From the NCBI GenBank assembly GCA_000969725.1, contig JXSR01S005703.1: a stretch of DNA of 48,358 nt, one strand, 5' to 3'. Position 1 is the stretch's first letter, and every line of letters begins with the position of its first letter. Under the pieces are notes generated by a model that searched no databases, was not told the DNA's origin, and saw only the letters and a program-made list of their open reading frames with translations. Source of the stretch: Ophiothrix spiculata (lineage: Eukaryota > Echinodermata > Ophiuroidea > Amphilepidida > Ophiotrichidae). The position numbers and the translations under genes were made by a program. Positions 21,078-32,451 of the stretch are shown here, one piece after another.

Positions 21078-21572
21078 GAAGCTTTCCTTTAAATATACAC
21101 AGGCTTACTTTGTAACAGTCAAAACAAAAAGCTTCATTAGAACCCCACTGACAGCAATACTTTCCTTTAAAGGAGCCCGTCCGATTGGGTCAGCATTTTT
21201 TCAAACTTTTTGAGATTTTGCTACCAAAATATTCCTCATATTTTTCTCATTACCCCTGTGAAATTTTACGCCTGAAACATGTCACATTTTGGAAATATTT
21301 AGTGAAAATGTGTTAAATTATTAATTTCATGGTAACCATAAAATTATTTACACAGTAAAGTATAGGCAAATGGAAAACACAAAATTGCTCATAAAATCAA
21401 AACGTTATTCTGATTTAACTGAAATTTGAAATCGAAACATCTGAAGTGGCGATCTTTCATATGACTGTGAAAACTAAAATTTGAAATATCAGACCATGTA
21501 CCTTTAAATACATACTTTACAGCCAAAACAAAAAAAAACTGCATCTGGAACCCCACAAAACTGTAATAGCAA
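21078..21572. repeat. Direct repeats of about 80 bp flanking a MITE
   Basis: 21078-21157 and 21501-21572 share CTTTAAATAYAC, GTCAAAACAAAAA-like and GGAACCCCAC-like blocks in the same order. The TTTAAAGGAGC-ended MITE (21166-21508) lies between. The flank similarity is much longer than a transposition footprint. Confidence 0.65.
21166..21508. mobile_element. TTTAAAGG-ended MITE
   Basis: Starts TTTAAAGGAGC and ends ACCATGTACCTTTAAA. The interior matches 13500-13849 (GCTCATAAAATCAAAAC; CATATTTTTCTCA). The outer hexamer TTTAAA, containing TTAA, is shared with the 24354/40056 family, so a TTAA-type target is possible. Confidence 0.7.
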
Positions 21573-22370
21573 GTTTGTCACTTTAGAATATTTGCTCTAA
21601 ATTTCAAGGCTATCATTTCAAGAAAAACGTGGGCGTTAGCTCATCACAGATATCCCTATCCTAGGTAATGTCCATCATTTAACACCATTTAATGTCCATT
21701 AAGGTTAATGATAATTCTAGATCAAGGTGTCACATGATTATGTCACATGACTTGAAGGAGGCCACCATCTTTGAGAAGCCACGGTCAACTATTCCTAGCA
21801 GCAATTTTTAGACCAAAGGAAAAAACATGCCCATGTAAATCATAAGCATTGGACTAGTTCAGCATCATCCCAAACTTTTGAATTTTATTTTGTTTGTTGA
21901 TCTTGGGTATGAGGCTATTCTGTAAACGTATTTCTTGATGCTATAAATCAAAAAAGAGACCAAAATCTGCATGTAAAACATTCCTTTCACATCATAGATT
22001 GCAGATAAATCAAAAGAAATCTGGAATTTGCAGTAGATCTCCTGAAAAGGCCAATTTGAACAATTCAACTATAGAGGGCAGTATTTATCGTTGTCAACAA
22101 TGATAATTAAAAATGAAAGAATATCTTACTATTTTAATTTAGGCCTATACGGTTTGAATTTGACAATGAAATGATGTTGAACTTGTCCAATGCCCCTTTA
22201 AGCAAATGTCACAAAGTCTACTTTCTTTCTTCCTTCCATATGGAACTGCCACGTTCAGTTCTCAGTCCTATACATTTCTGTCAAATTTAAAACATTGCAA
22301 TAAACTGCAAGTAACGAAATTTGAAGTCTTTATGGAAGTTCTATAATATCTTATGGCATTAACTACCTAC
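21573..22370. other. No recognised feature
   Basis: AT-rich spacer with a chance minus-strand ORF at 21865-22068. Confidence 0.4.
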
Positions 22371-22425
22371 CGTCAACCTTGAGCCTCCGGCTAGCTGTCT
22401 CTGTGATTATCAAACTCATTACTTT
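22371..22425 (-). CDS. Candidate internal exon, unrecognised
   Basis: On the minus strand a pyrimidine-rich stretch ending TTAATTAAG precedes 55 bases reading KVMSLIITETASRRLKVD, followed by GACG|GTAGGT. Both splice signals are acceptable and the block is open. It is short, and no partner exon is placed. Confidence 0.3.
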
Positions 22426-23606
22426 CTTAATTAAAGAAGATAATTGCGTTCTTCATCTTCATAAATCTTGATCACATGATACTGCCAAGAGGCTTGTTTT
22501 CTTATGATATCGACACCAACAAAGTCATGTATCATATTTGGCTAGTATTAAGTTACCTTATCTAAAGAATGTTTAAATGACTTTTATCAAACACAATTTG
22601 TAACATGTTATGCTGTTGGACAAATTAGAAATGGTCGAGCTTTCGAGTAAAGTCGGTTCAACTTCATCAGGACTCAACAAAAACTGATAACCCTGATGAT
22701 AAAACATTTCATCTAAAATGCAATAATCTTCACATAAAAATGTACAGATTATATCTAGTCCGTAAACACTGTCAAAATCTCCGTATGGGCCTTAGGAATT
22801 TCTTTTTTAAAACTGATGGAGGCATCTGTTTTAAAAAAGAAACTATAGTAAATTGTACCTTGCAGTCAACTTCTTACACAGGTCTGTCTAGACTTGTGAA
22901 TTAAGGCTGTGCAAACCAAGAAATTTAAAAAGGAAAGGGGAACCTGTACTATTTTGACGTCACTCATGGAACAGAGCGATTATACCTCCTGATTGGTTCT
23001 GAAATAAGTCCTATTTCAGCTTGATGCACAGACATCGTAAGCATTTGTTCATATGCAAACCGTGTCTGCGATTTCAGCAGCGTATATTCCAACTTGATCT
23101 GAACTAGGAAGTCCAACTTTCTCGCAATTCTGTTTCAAGGAGTCTCAAAGTGTGGCACCTGCAGCCGTAAAACAATGGAGGCATAACATCTCACCTCCAT
23201 GAGTGACAATCCAAGATGGCCACCACCCCATAGGCAGACATGCAAATGTCAAAAAAATGAAGTCAGTATTTCAGATTGAACATCAGTATTTTTGACCCAA
23301 AATTAGTATTTTTTCAATAAAAATTACCTCAATTTATCAAACATAGCTGTGATTTCTGGGCTTCAAAACAAGAGGACTTAGTACATCTTGACCACATGAG
23401 TGGCCATACTCATTTACTATGATATAGGAGAGGAGAGACCTTTGGCAGCCTGGGAAGGACTTAAAGCAACCCAGGTCTTCCAGATCTGGATACGCCCATG
23501 GTTACTGGATTACAAAAACTCTTAATGCGTCACCTGAGTACAGCAGTCATGTGCTTGTCGCATCAGTGCCACAGCTAAGCAACCAGTCAACACAAAATCT
23601 GATGTA
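22426..23606. other. Spacer with one hairpin
   Basis: Apart from the 15-bp stem at 22799-22842, no gene or repeat with edges is recognised. A G+C-richer stretch at 23400-23600 has no long frame. Confidence 0.4.
22799..22842. repeat. Perfect 15-bp stem hairpin
   Basis: TTTCTTTTTTAAAAC (22799-22813) and GTTTTAAAAAAGAAA (22828-22842) are exact inverted copies with a 14-base loop. Confidence 0.9.
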
Positions 23607-23608
23607 AG

Positions 23609-23945
23609 GGGCGCCGTAGTGTAGTGGTTAGCGATCTTGCCTTACACGCATTGGGACCGGGTTCGATTCCCGGTGAGGGCACTTGCCGGAATTGAATCTC
23701 TGAATCTTTGCTTAGACGTTTATCTGACTTAGTGGTAGCATTGGGCAGATATTCTAGATCTACTCCGCTCCTTACATGAAGTATTTAGAGTTGGGCAAAT
23801 ATTTCATGAGAGATCGTCGTCCTTCGGAGGGGACGTAAAGCTGTCGGTCCCATGTACAGAAGAGTCATACCTGTACATGTAATCGCAGCCAGTATTGTAA
23901 AGAGTAGGGTATTGTACCCCTGACTGTTCCCAACCCCGTTTCGGT
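23609..23945 (+). mobile_element. tRNA-Val-derived SINE (family B)
   Basis: The head resembles tRNA-Val: TAGTGTAGTGGTTAGCG as A box and D arm, CCTTACAC as the anticodon loop (TAC), and GGTTCGATTCC as the B box at 23659-23669. The acceptor strands do not pair, so this is not a working tRNA. The body includes GAGAGATCGTCGTCCTTCGG and AGAGTCATACCTG and ends near GTTTCGGTCAATTTCTG. A second copy is split at 41981-42618. Confidence 0.9.
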
Positions 23946-24353
23946 CAATTTCTGGACTTCAAAATCCACCTGTGCATTATATCCTCAAGCATATGAGGTT
24001 GCACAATATTGAAAGAAAAAAAGAAAGATCTGAAAGTTGAAAACCAGTATAACATTTTTACAAATTTATACAAACTAAATATTTGAGTGCGCACAACCCT
24101 TAAGACGTATCTGTCTGATCTCATTGTCAAGTTCCTTACCCACAGAGAGCCTGAACTAAGTAGTGTTATTCTTTATTGTCAAATTATGTCAATGTCTTAT
24201 TACTTTTGTCAATTTGCAGGTGAATAGGAAGGCCAAGGGTAACGATTTTTCCATATTTCAATGTTTTTCATTCTATTTAGATATTTTCAACCAGGGGATG
24301 AGAATAATTCTTTTCAAGCTGATTTCCTGTTTTTTCGAACATTTCTTTTAGAA
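23946..24353. other. No recognised feature
   Basis: An acceptor-like TTTGTCAATTTGCAG at 24206-24220 is followed by a frame without clear coding character. Nothing is called. Confidence 0.35.
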
Positions 24354-24709
24354 TTAAAGCGGCAATTCATGATCCACTTTTCACCCTCAAGGTCACCTCT
24401 ATCAAATTTGAGTTTTTTAGCTTATAAGAATCCTCAAGTGGTATATGTTACGATCCCCAAACCATTCTTTCATATGTGCTTGCATTTTTGAGAAAAGTGA
24501 GAAAATGTGTCGTTTTCTAATTATTGTCGGGGCCCCCGACAGTAATTACAACACAGTAGTCTATGGGGATTTTCAAAATGCTAAAAAGCTTGTAACTTGG
24601 AAACGAACAGTCGGAATCAAGTGAAATTTTCAGTATATATTTATGTTGTACTCTTCTTTTTATTTAGCTAGAAAAGAGGCCACATCAAAATCATGAATTG
24701 CACCTTTAA
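24354..24709. mobile_element. TTAAAGG-ended MITE with central GC palindrome
   Basis: Ends TTAAAGCGGCAATTCATGA and TCATGAATTGCACCTTTAA are inverted copies. The interior has GTCGGGGCCCCCGAC at 24526-24540, a strong hairpin. The copy at 40056-40400 is about 95% similar by eye; 43690-44295 is an old interrupted copy. No ORF of its own. The TTAA ends suggest a TTAA-targeting element; the superfamily is uncertain. Confidence 0.8.
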
Positions 24710-26150
24710 AATGTGACGACACTTTTTCATTTTTAGTATTTTTGTGTGTGTTTGGGGAGGGGAGTGGACAGCCGCTCTCTTTGTGCAGGGGCAAACTGTT
24801 GTTGATTTGCGATGACCCCATTATTAATATTCAAATTAGCACTCCACGCCCAGAGCCAATTCACAGAAGTGCGTTTTTGCGGTTTTGAGGAGTGTACGTG
24901 TTGAAATTGTTAACCCAATTGGACGGTTGCTAACTTTTCAGCATTAATTAATCTTATTCAGATGTACCCTGAGAATCGTGTAGTGCATTGAGCAACTCCA
25001 TGTATGCGTAACATGCTCAGCGCGTATTGCAAGTTTTATTGCATTTTAAAGAAAAGGTAAAACTAAATTATAATAGAACAATGGATGGTGTATTTTCTAT
25101 GTTTTGTGGAAACAACCAACAATTAATAATGTCATTATGTTTATTTGATTTCTTCATAATAATTATATTCTAATCATCCTTGTGTATGAACTACGGTTAA
25201 TAACTGTTTTTTACTTGTTACTTGTGAAATTGTGCTAAAGTTGTAGTTGTCAAACTCACTTGAGGGGGGGGGGGTCCTCCCCTTAAAAAAACATCCTTCC
25301 AGTATGAATTTTACGTTGAAAGTCTGGTCAATGATAAAGCATGTAAAAAAGACCAAAATACAGGAAAAAAATTGAAAATCGGATGAACCGTTTCAAAATG
25401 GCGGTCGAAAAAACATTTTTTGTGTCGCATCAAAAATTTTCCCACCAAAATTTCGAAAACTGTGTTCTCGAAGGAATTTTCACATGAAATTTTGCTCAAA
25501 TTTGCACATTGCAAGTAAAATTATATTATTACAAAAGTTCAATTGGAAAAAAATTATTCGGTTTCAATTTCATGGGCAAAACAAATTTGAACAGCACCCT
25601 CAAAAAAATCACATTATGCTAATTAGCACGAAAACGACTGGATCGATTCGAATTTTTTTGCCACTGTGGGACCAGCTGCGTTAAGTTTGACAATTACATG
25701 GTGCGGCGATGTAAAATCACGTTTTCGCGCGTGTGGTAGAAACCCCCCCTACCCCCTTGGTCACTTAAGTAACTATCCACGCTGTGACATAATTGAATCC
25801 CTTAATATTATGAATATTGACAAATTTGTACAAAAAACAAGAAAACAATAAAAAAGTCTTGATAATTAAACAAGCATTTCTGACCACTTTAAGAAAGTCG
25901 TAATTACGAAACGAAAGGCCTTTATAAGGGGAGTTAGGTAACAAAGTAGCCCAAAGCGATATAATGGCACCTTCTTGGACATAATTCACGTCTCTTTGGT
26001 GGAGTCAAGTATGTGTTCTTCTATACTTAGCGCCAGACATGTAAGAGGAGCTTGATGATATTTGAGGCAACTTTTCTATACTTTGTTCCGTAGCACTCTG
26101 TACATAAAAGGTGAAAACGGACTATCTGTGTTTTAAAGGCGACGAAAAAC
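24710..26150. other. No recognised gene; G-rich tract
   Basis: A run of about ten G at 25264-25273 and a C-rich patch at 25743-25760 face each other about 480 bp apart and might be worn ends of an inverted-repeat element, but I could not align them. Short ORFs only. Confidence 0.35.
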
Positions 26151-26472
26151 AAACAAACCTGTTTTACGGGCAGGTGGACCATTCAAGAAGGGTCAGTCGT
26201 TTTTTTGTTTTTTTTTTCTAAAAATTTTTGGGGCCTAAAATGACCCAAAATCCCAAAAAAATTGGGAGAAAAAAAAAGAAAAAATTTACAAAGAAATTTT
26301 TTGAAACAACATGGCCAAAAAAATGGCCGATTTTACATGATCTTGGCAAAAAGAAAAAATTCTTCCAAAACGCAAATTTAGGGTCGTCTAAAGAGAAAAA
26401 TATTTTAAGCGTGATTCTACTCTGCTATCCTTGTTTTTGAAAGTCTGGATTGAAGTGTAGTTTATAGGCCTA

Positions 26473-26948
26473 GATATACTTTGTCATTTTTTGCAGTCAT
26501 TTTCATTCAGAATTTTTTTCATGGTGTTACATTTTCACCACTATGTTAAATTTTCATTCGGAATGAACATTTTCATTTTGATTTTTTCTCATGGTGTTAA
26601 ATTTTTGTCATGGAGTAAAATGTTTCACCATGGTGTTCAACGGGGCATAGATCAATCTCATTAGGTCTAGAACAATACCATAATTACCTTGGTCTTTTCA
26701 TTATAATCTGAAATCTGTCCTTGACAGGTACTGTGGATTTTATTCTGCTGAAAAGATTTTCTTACTCCTTTGTTTTTACTCCAAAGAGAAACATTTTCAT
26801 TTGGAATTTTTATCACCGTCTTGATTTTTTATCATTCTTTTTGTAGTTTTAGCGGATAATTCCGATCGATAATATCGTCTAGGAACTCGAGGTCAATATG
26901 CATTCAGCTCTATGGATTTTCAAGATGGTAAAAATGACAAAGTATATC
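26473..26948. mobile_element. Inverted-repeat element with TA flanks
   Basis: TAGATATACTTTGTCATTTT at 26471 has an exact inverse at 26930-26950 (21 bases). TA is at the outside of each end, so a TA duplication with ends GATATACTTTG is possible. The interior is a loose repeat of TTTTCATTCGGAAT and CATGGTGTTAAATT. No coding frame. Confidence 0.6.
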
Positions 26949-26950
26949 TA

Positions 26951-28240
26951 CAGCTTAACTCTTGGTTTTAGTGCAGATGGAAAGGGTTTTCCCCTAAAGA
27001 TTTCATTTGAAAATTAAAGAGCTTATTTATGAACCATCAATACCTTTGTGAATTTGTGAAATTTATCCAAACTTTTATTCGAAATGGGATATGAAGAAAT
27101 CCAAAAACAGGGGATTGAAATTATTCCACCAAAATTCTGCCCTTATAAAATTAAATTTATTTGTTTTATCAAACCTGTGTTACAACTTACAGTTGCTGTT
27201 TAATGGCTTTCATCAGCATCTTAAAAACCACAGCATAGCCATATAAATGTTAAATTTGTTTTCCCTTATTATTTTTCTAGTACGATATTGAACTGAACAA
27301 AATCTCAAAAGGGGTTTTCAAGATACAGAAAAAATGTTTCTCAAAAAAAACATATACCATATTACAAATAGGTCAAAGAAACCCTTGAGATGCCGAAATT
27401 GCTATGCTCAAATGCACCAACGCCTCCTTCCCTCTGTACTACATGTAAGAAACACAAGTGAATTTATGTTATGCAAAGAGCCTCATATTCCCTTCAAGCG
27501 AAAAGCCCAAGTTTTCTTTCAAAATCCCACAAGGTACTTCTCCTGATATTAAAATATGCAGTGGATTGGTTACGTGATTTTCAGACGAGCAACATGAGTG
27601 AACTTGAAGTGTTGCTTCTGTATGCCTGTTCAATTTTGAAATTGAAATTTGTAAAACGGGGGAGTAAATGGTTTTGAAAAACTTTTCTTTAAAAACTCAG
27701 TGATGACTTAAAAGTAAACAGCTGAGCAGTGAGTTGGGTCATCCAGACATTTCAGGAGAGAAATTAAATCTCATACAAGAAACAGCAGCAATGTGATATC
27801 TTGATACTCATACAAATGACAATGGTTTTTATGATAGTAGAGAGAAACTTCAAATATCAGCTGGCATTAGAGTGAATTGAGACAACAAAAACATTGCAAA
27901 ATTATACACCCTCCGCCTACATTTTCACCTATCTGTTATTTTCCTCCTTTGTATTCAAGTACTACCAACTGTTTCTAATCTATGGATGTTAAAAACTTGC
28001 GATGCACCTAAGAAGAGACTATATTTTCCCATCAGTACTCTTAAGAAACAAACGATCTTGATCAAACGTCATTTTCGAAAAGGTCAACGAATAACTCAAC
28101 TACGGCAGAATAATTAGTTGTGTTTCAAGCTGTCCCTACTGGTTTACCCTGATTGTAATTACTTAACTTGAAATAGATAACAGATGGGATAGCACAATCT
28201 CCGCTGCGATGTTTAAGGGGTCATTCTATCTTTCAAATTA
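26951..28240. other. No recognised feature
   Basis: AT-rich spacer. A TTTTCAG at 27578-27584 precedes ACGAGCAACATGAGTGAAC, an open frame that continues without a donor; it is not called. Confidence 0.35.
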
Positions 28241-28622
28241 GGCTAAATTAAAATAATAGTTTGTCTCAAAGCTCTCCGACTCTTGAAAAAAAGTAATGCG
28301 AAATGCATTTTTTTTTTTGTAAGTTTTTTTTTTTTTTAAAGATTTTTTTTCTTGTGTGACAGAAGTCCTGAGTGCTATTCTACAAGAGTTCTATATGTCC
28401 CCCCCCCCCACTCATATATTTACATGAAGGCCTTTTTAGAACTCAAAAACAGAATAAAGACCAAATAAATTAAATTAACCATTGTTGTTATTTGTTTTTT
28501 CACAGTTTTGGTGAAAAAAAAATTAAAAAGGTTAAAAAAAATCTTTTTTCTGATTTTGAAGGAAACTAACGCGCATAATAAAACAAATGCGCTTTGAGAC
28601 CAACTATTAATTTTATTTGGCC
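28241..28622. mobile_element. Harbinger/Tourist-like MITE, new terminal module
   Basis: 382 bp. Ends read inward GGCTAAATTAAAATAATAGT and GGCCAAATAAAATTAATAGT and continue to a shared GTCTCAAAGC, giving terminal repeats of about 32 bp. TTA lies on both sides (28238-28240, 28623-28625). The interior is rich in A/T runs. The subterminal word differs from all other GGCC-ended elements here. Confidence 0.8.
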
Positions 28623-28884
28623 TTATCTATTATCTCATTAGGAAAGTTTGACAATTTCAAGATGAGACAGTACTGCCTTTCTTCTCTTACACACATCATT
28701 TTTGCTCTGTTGCATGCCTGATCAAATTCAATTGAAAATGTGCGCCAATTCCATGCAATTGACTTATGCGGTAGCAAGTCATTGATATCAAAACGTCAGG
28801 TTTGAAGAAAAAACGTCACACAAACAGACTGAACAGACCCCTTTAAGACTTAATCTTGATGACCTGAAGCATGACATGTCTAAG

Positions 28885-29279
28885 TCCCGGAGGGGGGGGG
28901 GGTACTCAAATTTGGTTTTGGTAGGGCTGTGCCACTGGGAAATGTGAAGTACCACCCAAGTATATACCAATTTTTAAAAACAAGGGACCCATCCATATAC
29001 CAAATGCCCAAATTTTGAGTCAAATTTATACAAAAATTGAAAATTTACGCTTATTTGGCACAAATTTAGGCTGATTTTTGTTTTAAATTTAGACAAAAAG
29101 CCAAAATTTGAACCATTTTGGTGCAAATTTAAGGAAATTTTGAAAAACAGACCCATCAAAAAACACATTTTTCAAAGAAAAAGGACCCATTGGCATACCA
29201 GACACCCTGATTTTGCAACCCAAGTTTGCGGCACATCCCCGTAATCACTTCTGTACAAAGTAGCCCGCCCCTCCCGGGA
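28885..29279. mobile_element. CCCGGG-ended inverted-repeat element
   Basis: Left CCCGGAGGGGGGGGGGTACT C and right GCCCGCCCCTCCCGGGAGTA, facing each other. CATGTCTAAGT just left and CGTGTCTAAGT just right are near-identical. The interior has GCGGCACATCCCC, as in the element at 2561. It overlaps the first unit of the tandem array; units two and three keep only its right part. Confidence 0.65.
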
Positions 29280-29490
29280 GTACAACGTGTCTAAGTACCT
29301 TTCATTGAATCCACACGCACACACGATGATAATGAAATGCAAACTACTCCATCAACTCTGGAGTGTCATCTCTTATTGTAATTGGCAAGCGTAATACCTT
29401 TACTGGGTACTGAAAGGGAATCGAATATCGCCTAAAGGGAAGTGATATTCAGGTACTCTTTAAGAATGGTCATAAACGTCATAAAAACCT

Positions 29491-29500
29491 GTGACGTCAC
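29491..29500. promoter_or_regulatory. CRE-like palindrome TGACGTCA (copy 1 of 3)
   Basis: GTGACGTCAC, the consensus CREB/ATF site, in the first tandem unit. Function is untested. Confidence 0.4.
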
Positions 29501-30062
29501 ATGCAATTTTCTTGAACTTGATCAATGTCTTCAAAGGTTGCACAAGGAACCTAGAGGGACAATCCACATACCAAATGCCCAACATTTTGAGTAAAAATCG
29601 GAATTTTCTGCGAAAATTTACGCTAATTTGGCACAAATTTAGGCTGATTTTTGTTTGAAATTTAGAAGAAAAAACAACAAAATTTCCGCCATTTTGGTGC
29701 AAATTTCAGGAAATTGTGAAAAACAGACCGATCAAAAAACATTTTTTTAAAAGAAAAAGTACCTATTGGCATATCAGACAGCCTGATTTTGCAACCCAAG
29801 TTTGTGGCACATCCCCGTGATCATTTCTGTACAAAGTAGCCCGCCCTCCCGGGAGTACAACATGTCTAAGTACCTTCATTGAATCCACACGCACACAAGA
29901 TGGTAATAAAATGCAAACTACTCCATCAACTCTGGAGTGTCATCTCTTATTGTAATTGGCAAGCGTATAATACCTTTACTGGGTACCGAAAGGGAATATC
30001 ACCTAAAGGGAAGTGATATTTCAAAGGTACTCTAAGTATGGTCATAAACGTCACAAAAACTT

Positions 30063-30072
30063 GTGACGTCAC
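30063..30072. promoter_or_regulatory. CRE-like palindrome TGACGTCA (copy 2 of 3)
   Basis: Same GTGACGTCAC in the second unit. Confidence 0.4.
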
Positions 30073-30117
30073 ATGCAATTTTCTTGAACTTGATTAATGT
30101 CTTCAAAGGTTGCACAC

Positions 30118-30883
30118 TATTTTGATACATGCTCTGTCTAGGATGTAACCTAATTCACTTTTAATTTCAAATATGACCATGTAAAACCTCCCAAAATTTG
30201 CGCCATTTAGGTGCAAATTTCAGAAAATTTTGAAAAACAGACCCATCAAAATACCACATTTTGTAAAGAAAAAGGAGCCATTGACATATCAGACAGCCTG
30301 ATTTTGCTACCCACGTTTGCGGCACATCCCTATAATCACCTCCCGGGAGTACGACTTGTCTTTAGGAGTACCTTTCATTGAATCCACATGCACACACGAT
30401 AGTAATGAAATGCAAACTACTTGATCAACTCTGGAGTGTCATCTCTTATTTGATTGGCAAGCGTAATACCTTTACTGGGTACTGAAAGGGAATATCGCCT
30501 AAAGGGAAGTGATATTTCTCAGGTACTCTTTAAGAATGGTCATAAACGTCATAAAAACTTTTGACGTCACATGCAATTTTCTTTAACTTGATCTATGTCT
30601 TCAAAAGTTGCACACTCTTAAAAATGACCCTATATGAGCCAAAATATATTTTATCATTTAATGGGCAATATAGCCAATCAGGGTTTCTGCTAAGGCTGTT
30701 AAGGTGTCATTTAGGCAAGAGCCGGAAAAATTGGCAGTCCAAGTTCTCCGAAATATGTAAAGATGTTTTTTCTTGCTTATTAATTATTTAGCCATTGGAA
30801 GATACCGTATTTTGATACATGCTCCGTCTAGGATGTAACCTAATTCACTTTTAAATATGACCATGTTAAACCTCCTAAGATTC
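30118..30883 (+). repeat. Flanking direct repeats of about 75 bp around unit 3
   Basis: TATTTTGATACATGCTCTGT at 30118-30193 recurs at 30809-30883, both followed by CTAGGATGTAACCTAATTCA. They bracket the third tandem unit and about 190 bp after it, suggesting a second layer of duplication. Confidence 0.85.
30561..30570. promoter_or_regulatory. CRE-like palindrome TGACGTCA (copy 3 of 3)
   Basis: TTGACGTCAC in the third unit; the 8-bp core is kept although an outer base changed. Confidence 0.4.
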
Positions 30884-31524
30884 CCATAAGCACCTTGCTC
30901 CAGTTACCAGACACGGGACAGCTGACGGAACATCTTTCCAACAGAAAAACCTTGTTACAAGTACAATATAGACTGTACAAACAAGTGAAACCCTTTAAGC
31001 CTCGGTGAAGAGCTGGGGAACAACATCCTTCACAGCACAGACAGAGCACAAACACTATCCAAGCACTACAGCAAACTCCCTTAGCCTCAGTAGCGATACA
31101 AGGGGAATAATCTACGTCGTCTCATAGCGCTGGCTTATTAACAGCTCTAGGTTACTTAGGCATGTTCTACAAATTAAGGAAAAATTACATTTTTTTACCC
31201 TTTTAGATTGCAGTGAGCTTGTTTTGGCTGTTTGTTTCAATGCTGTTTTAACAGAGTCCGTCATAATTTCTAAAATGACTTTAATCCACCTTATAAGGCA
31301 AGTAAATTGTATCGAGTACGAATTGGATAATTACCTTATAGTTTTGATCAGAGACTACAAGGAATTCAACTTAGACTGAAGTCACGTGCCAACCAACTAT
31401 ACAAAAATGTAAAATGAGCTTTTCTGGAGCATGAAAACATTGGCGCTTGTCACTTTTGCCAACAACAAAGCGCCATATGAATCTTATACTGAAAACCAGC
31501 CTTGACAGTTTGAACAGGCCTAAT
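30884..31524. other. No recognised feature
   Basis: A G+C-richer stretch at 30885-31090 has broken frames on both strands and may be a decayed repeat ORF; I cannot name it. Confidence 0.3.
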
Positions 31525-31667
31525 GCCCATGATATACTTACAAGACCCAGCTAGTGTCTTGTTTGATTTTAGACGCTATGAAGACGCTAACAAGACGCTA
31601 GCAAGTTAGAATAGGTCGTACTTTTGCATCTTTGTTAGCGTCTGCGTCTTGTAAGTATATCATGGGC
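31525..31667. mobile_element. Hairpin MITE with perfect 22-bp ends
   Basis: GCCCATGATATACTTACAAG(AC) and its exact inverse bound a 143-bp unit. A second, inner inverted pair is built on GACGCTAACAAG / CTTTGTTAGCGTC. A truncated copy lies at 4758-4845. Confidence 0.85.
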
Positions 31668-32339
31668 TTCAGGGGCCCTTCAAAAATTCAAAATGGCAGC
31701 TGACCGTCTGGAACCGGTATTCATGAGAGTTGATTGTTCAGAACAATTACATCCGACCACAACCAGCAATTCCAGGGGGAGGGGTCAACCACCGAGAGTT
31801 TTTAAGTGTTCCCTAATCTCTCTTGGTCCGAGATCTACATGCAGATTATGCTCTGGATCAGTCAAGCTGGTTTTGTCCAAATGAGCACTATTTTGTGTGA
31901 TAACTTTGAATGGTCAAGGCAAATGATGGCATGGACATTTGTCATAGCTATACACTTATAAAATAAACAGCTGTAAATATCTGATACCAGCTGAACTCTC
32001 TTTTAAACCCTAAATGGTTTAGTGAAAAAGTCAAACCTGTCTCTGGCCTTAGATCTAGATTAAGCTTTGACTCAGTTAAGCTGTAACTTGAAAGCAGACA
32101 ACTCCTACATGAATTCAAAACACACTTAAAATGGGCCCAATTTATATATACACAAAAACCTGTCAATGTCAAGTGTCTGACTAGAAATTATTGAAAATCA
32201 ACTTGTTGCTGTCAGCTAAAACAAACTGTGCCATAGACAACCAAAATATTTGATGAAGATTTGTCTCCTTCACAAATAAGCCACTGTAGGCTATAATGTT
32301 CTATATTTGTGTTATCATATAAAAGTAGCACTTATATTT
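31668..32339. other. No gene called
   Basis: An ATG at 31693 has a strong context (AAAATGG) and opens a 63-codon frame, but no donor with GTRAG follows and the peptide is unfamiliar. Left as unassigned. Confidence 0.3.
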
Positions 32340-32340
32340 A

Positions 32341-32451
32341 GACTTGCATAAGGATAGACATAAACAATCTGTTGCAAAATCAAATGTTCGAGTCGTGGAA
32401 ACGAGATCAAAAATTGATGGAATTCTTCTCTTCCCTTCTGCATTTGCTGCA
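32341..32451 (+). CDS. Candidate exon with two open frames
   Basis: After an acceptor-like CTTATATTTAG, two plus frames are open. One reads from the exon edge and stops at 32449-32451, containing NNLLQNQMFESWKRDQKLME, a helix-like peptide that would make this a last exon. The other stays open to 32581 and includes KSNVRVVETRSKIDGILLFP. Only one can be real. There is no nearby AATAAA. Low certainty. Confidence 0.25.

Larger units (their letters stand above)
28970..30614 (+). repeat. Three-copy tandem duplication, about 0.5 kb each
   Basis: Homologous units: about 28970-29544, 29560-30116 and 30195-30614. Shared blocks in order include CAGGAAATTNTGAAAAACAG-like, GGCACATCCC, CTCCCGGGAGTAC, CATTGAATCCACA, CAACTCTGGAGTGTCATCTC, AAAGGGAAGTGATATT and GTGACGTCACATGCAATTTT. 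Anchor spacings are 572 and 498 bp. Copies differ by indels, so this is genuine divergence and not an assembly stutter. ORFs inside are shared by-products. Confidence 0.9.

Noticed and set aside
23609-23680. A working tRNA-Val gene
   Set aside because: Boxes and anticodon loop are tRNA-like, but the acceptor strands do not pair and a SINE body follows; a second copy confirms a SINE.
26228-26440. Lys-rich 70-codon ORF
   Set aside because: It is a translation of A-rich low-complexity DNA next to a GGCC-type MITE edge.
28974-29702. Two related minus ORFs of 64 and 80 codons with similar peptides
   Set aside because: The similarity comes from the tandem units; frames are broken in unit three and there is no splice or start support.
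31693-31884. 63-codon ORF with strong ATG context
   Set aside because: No donor follows, the peptide is not recognisable, and the upstream frame runs into a MITE.
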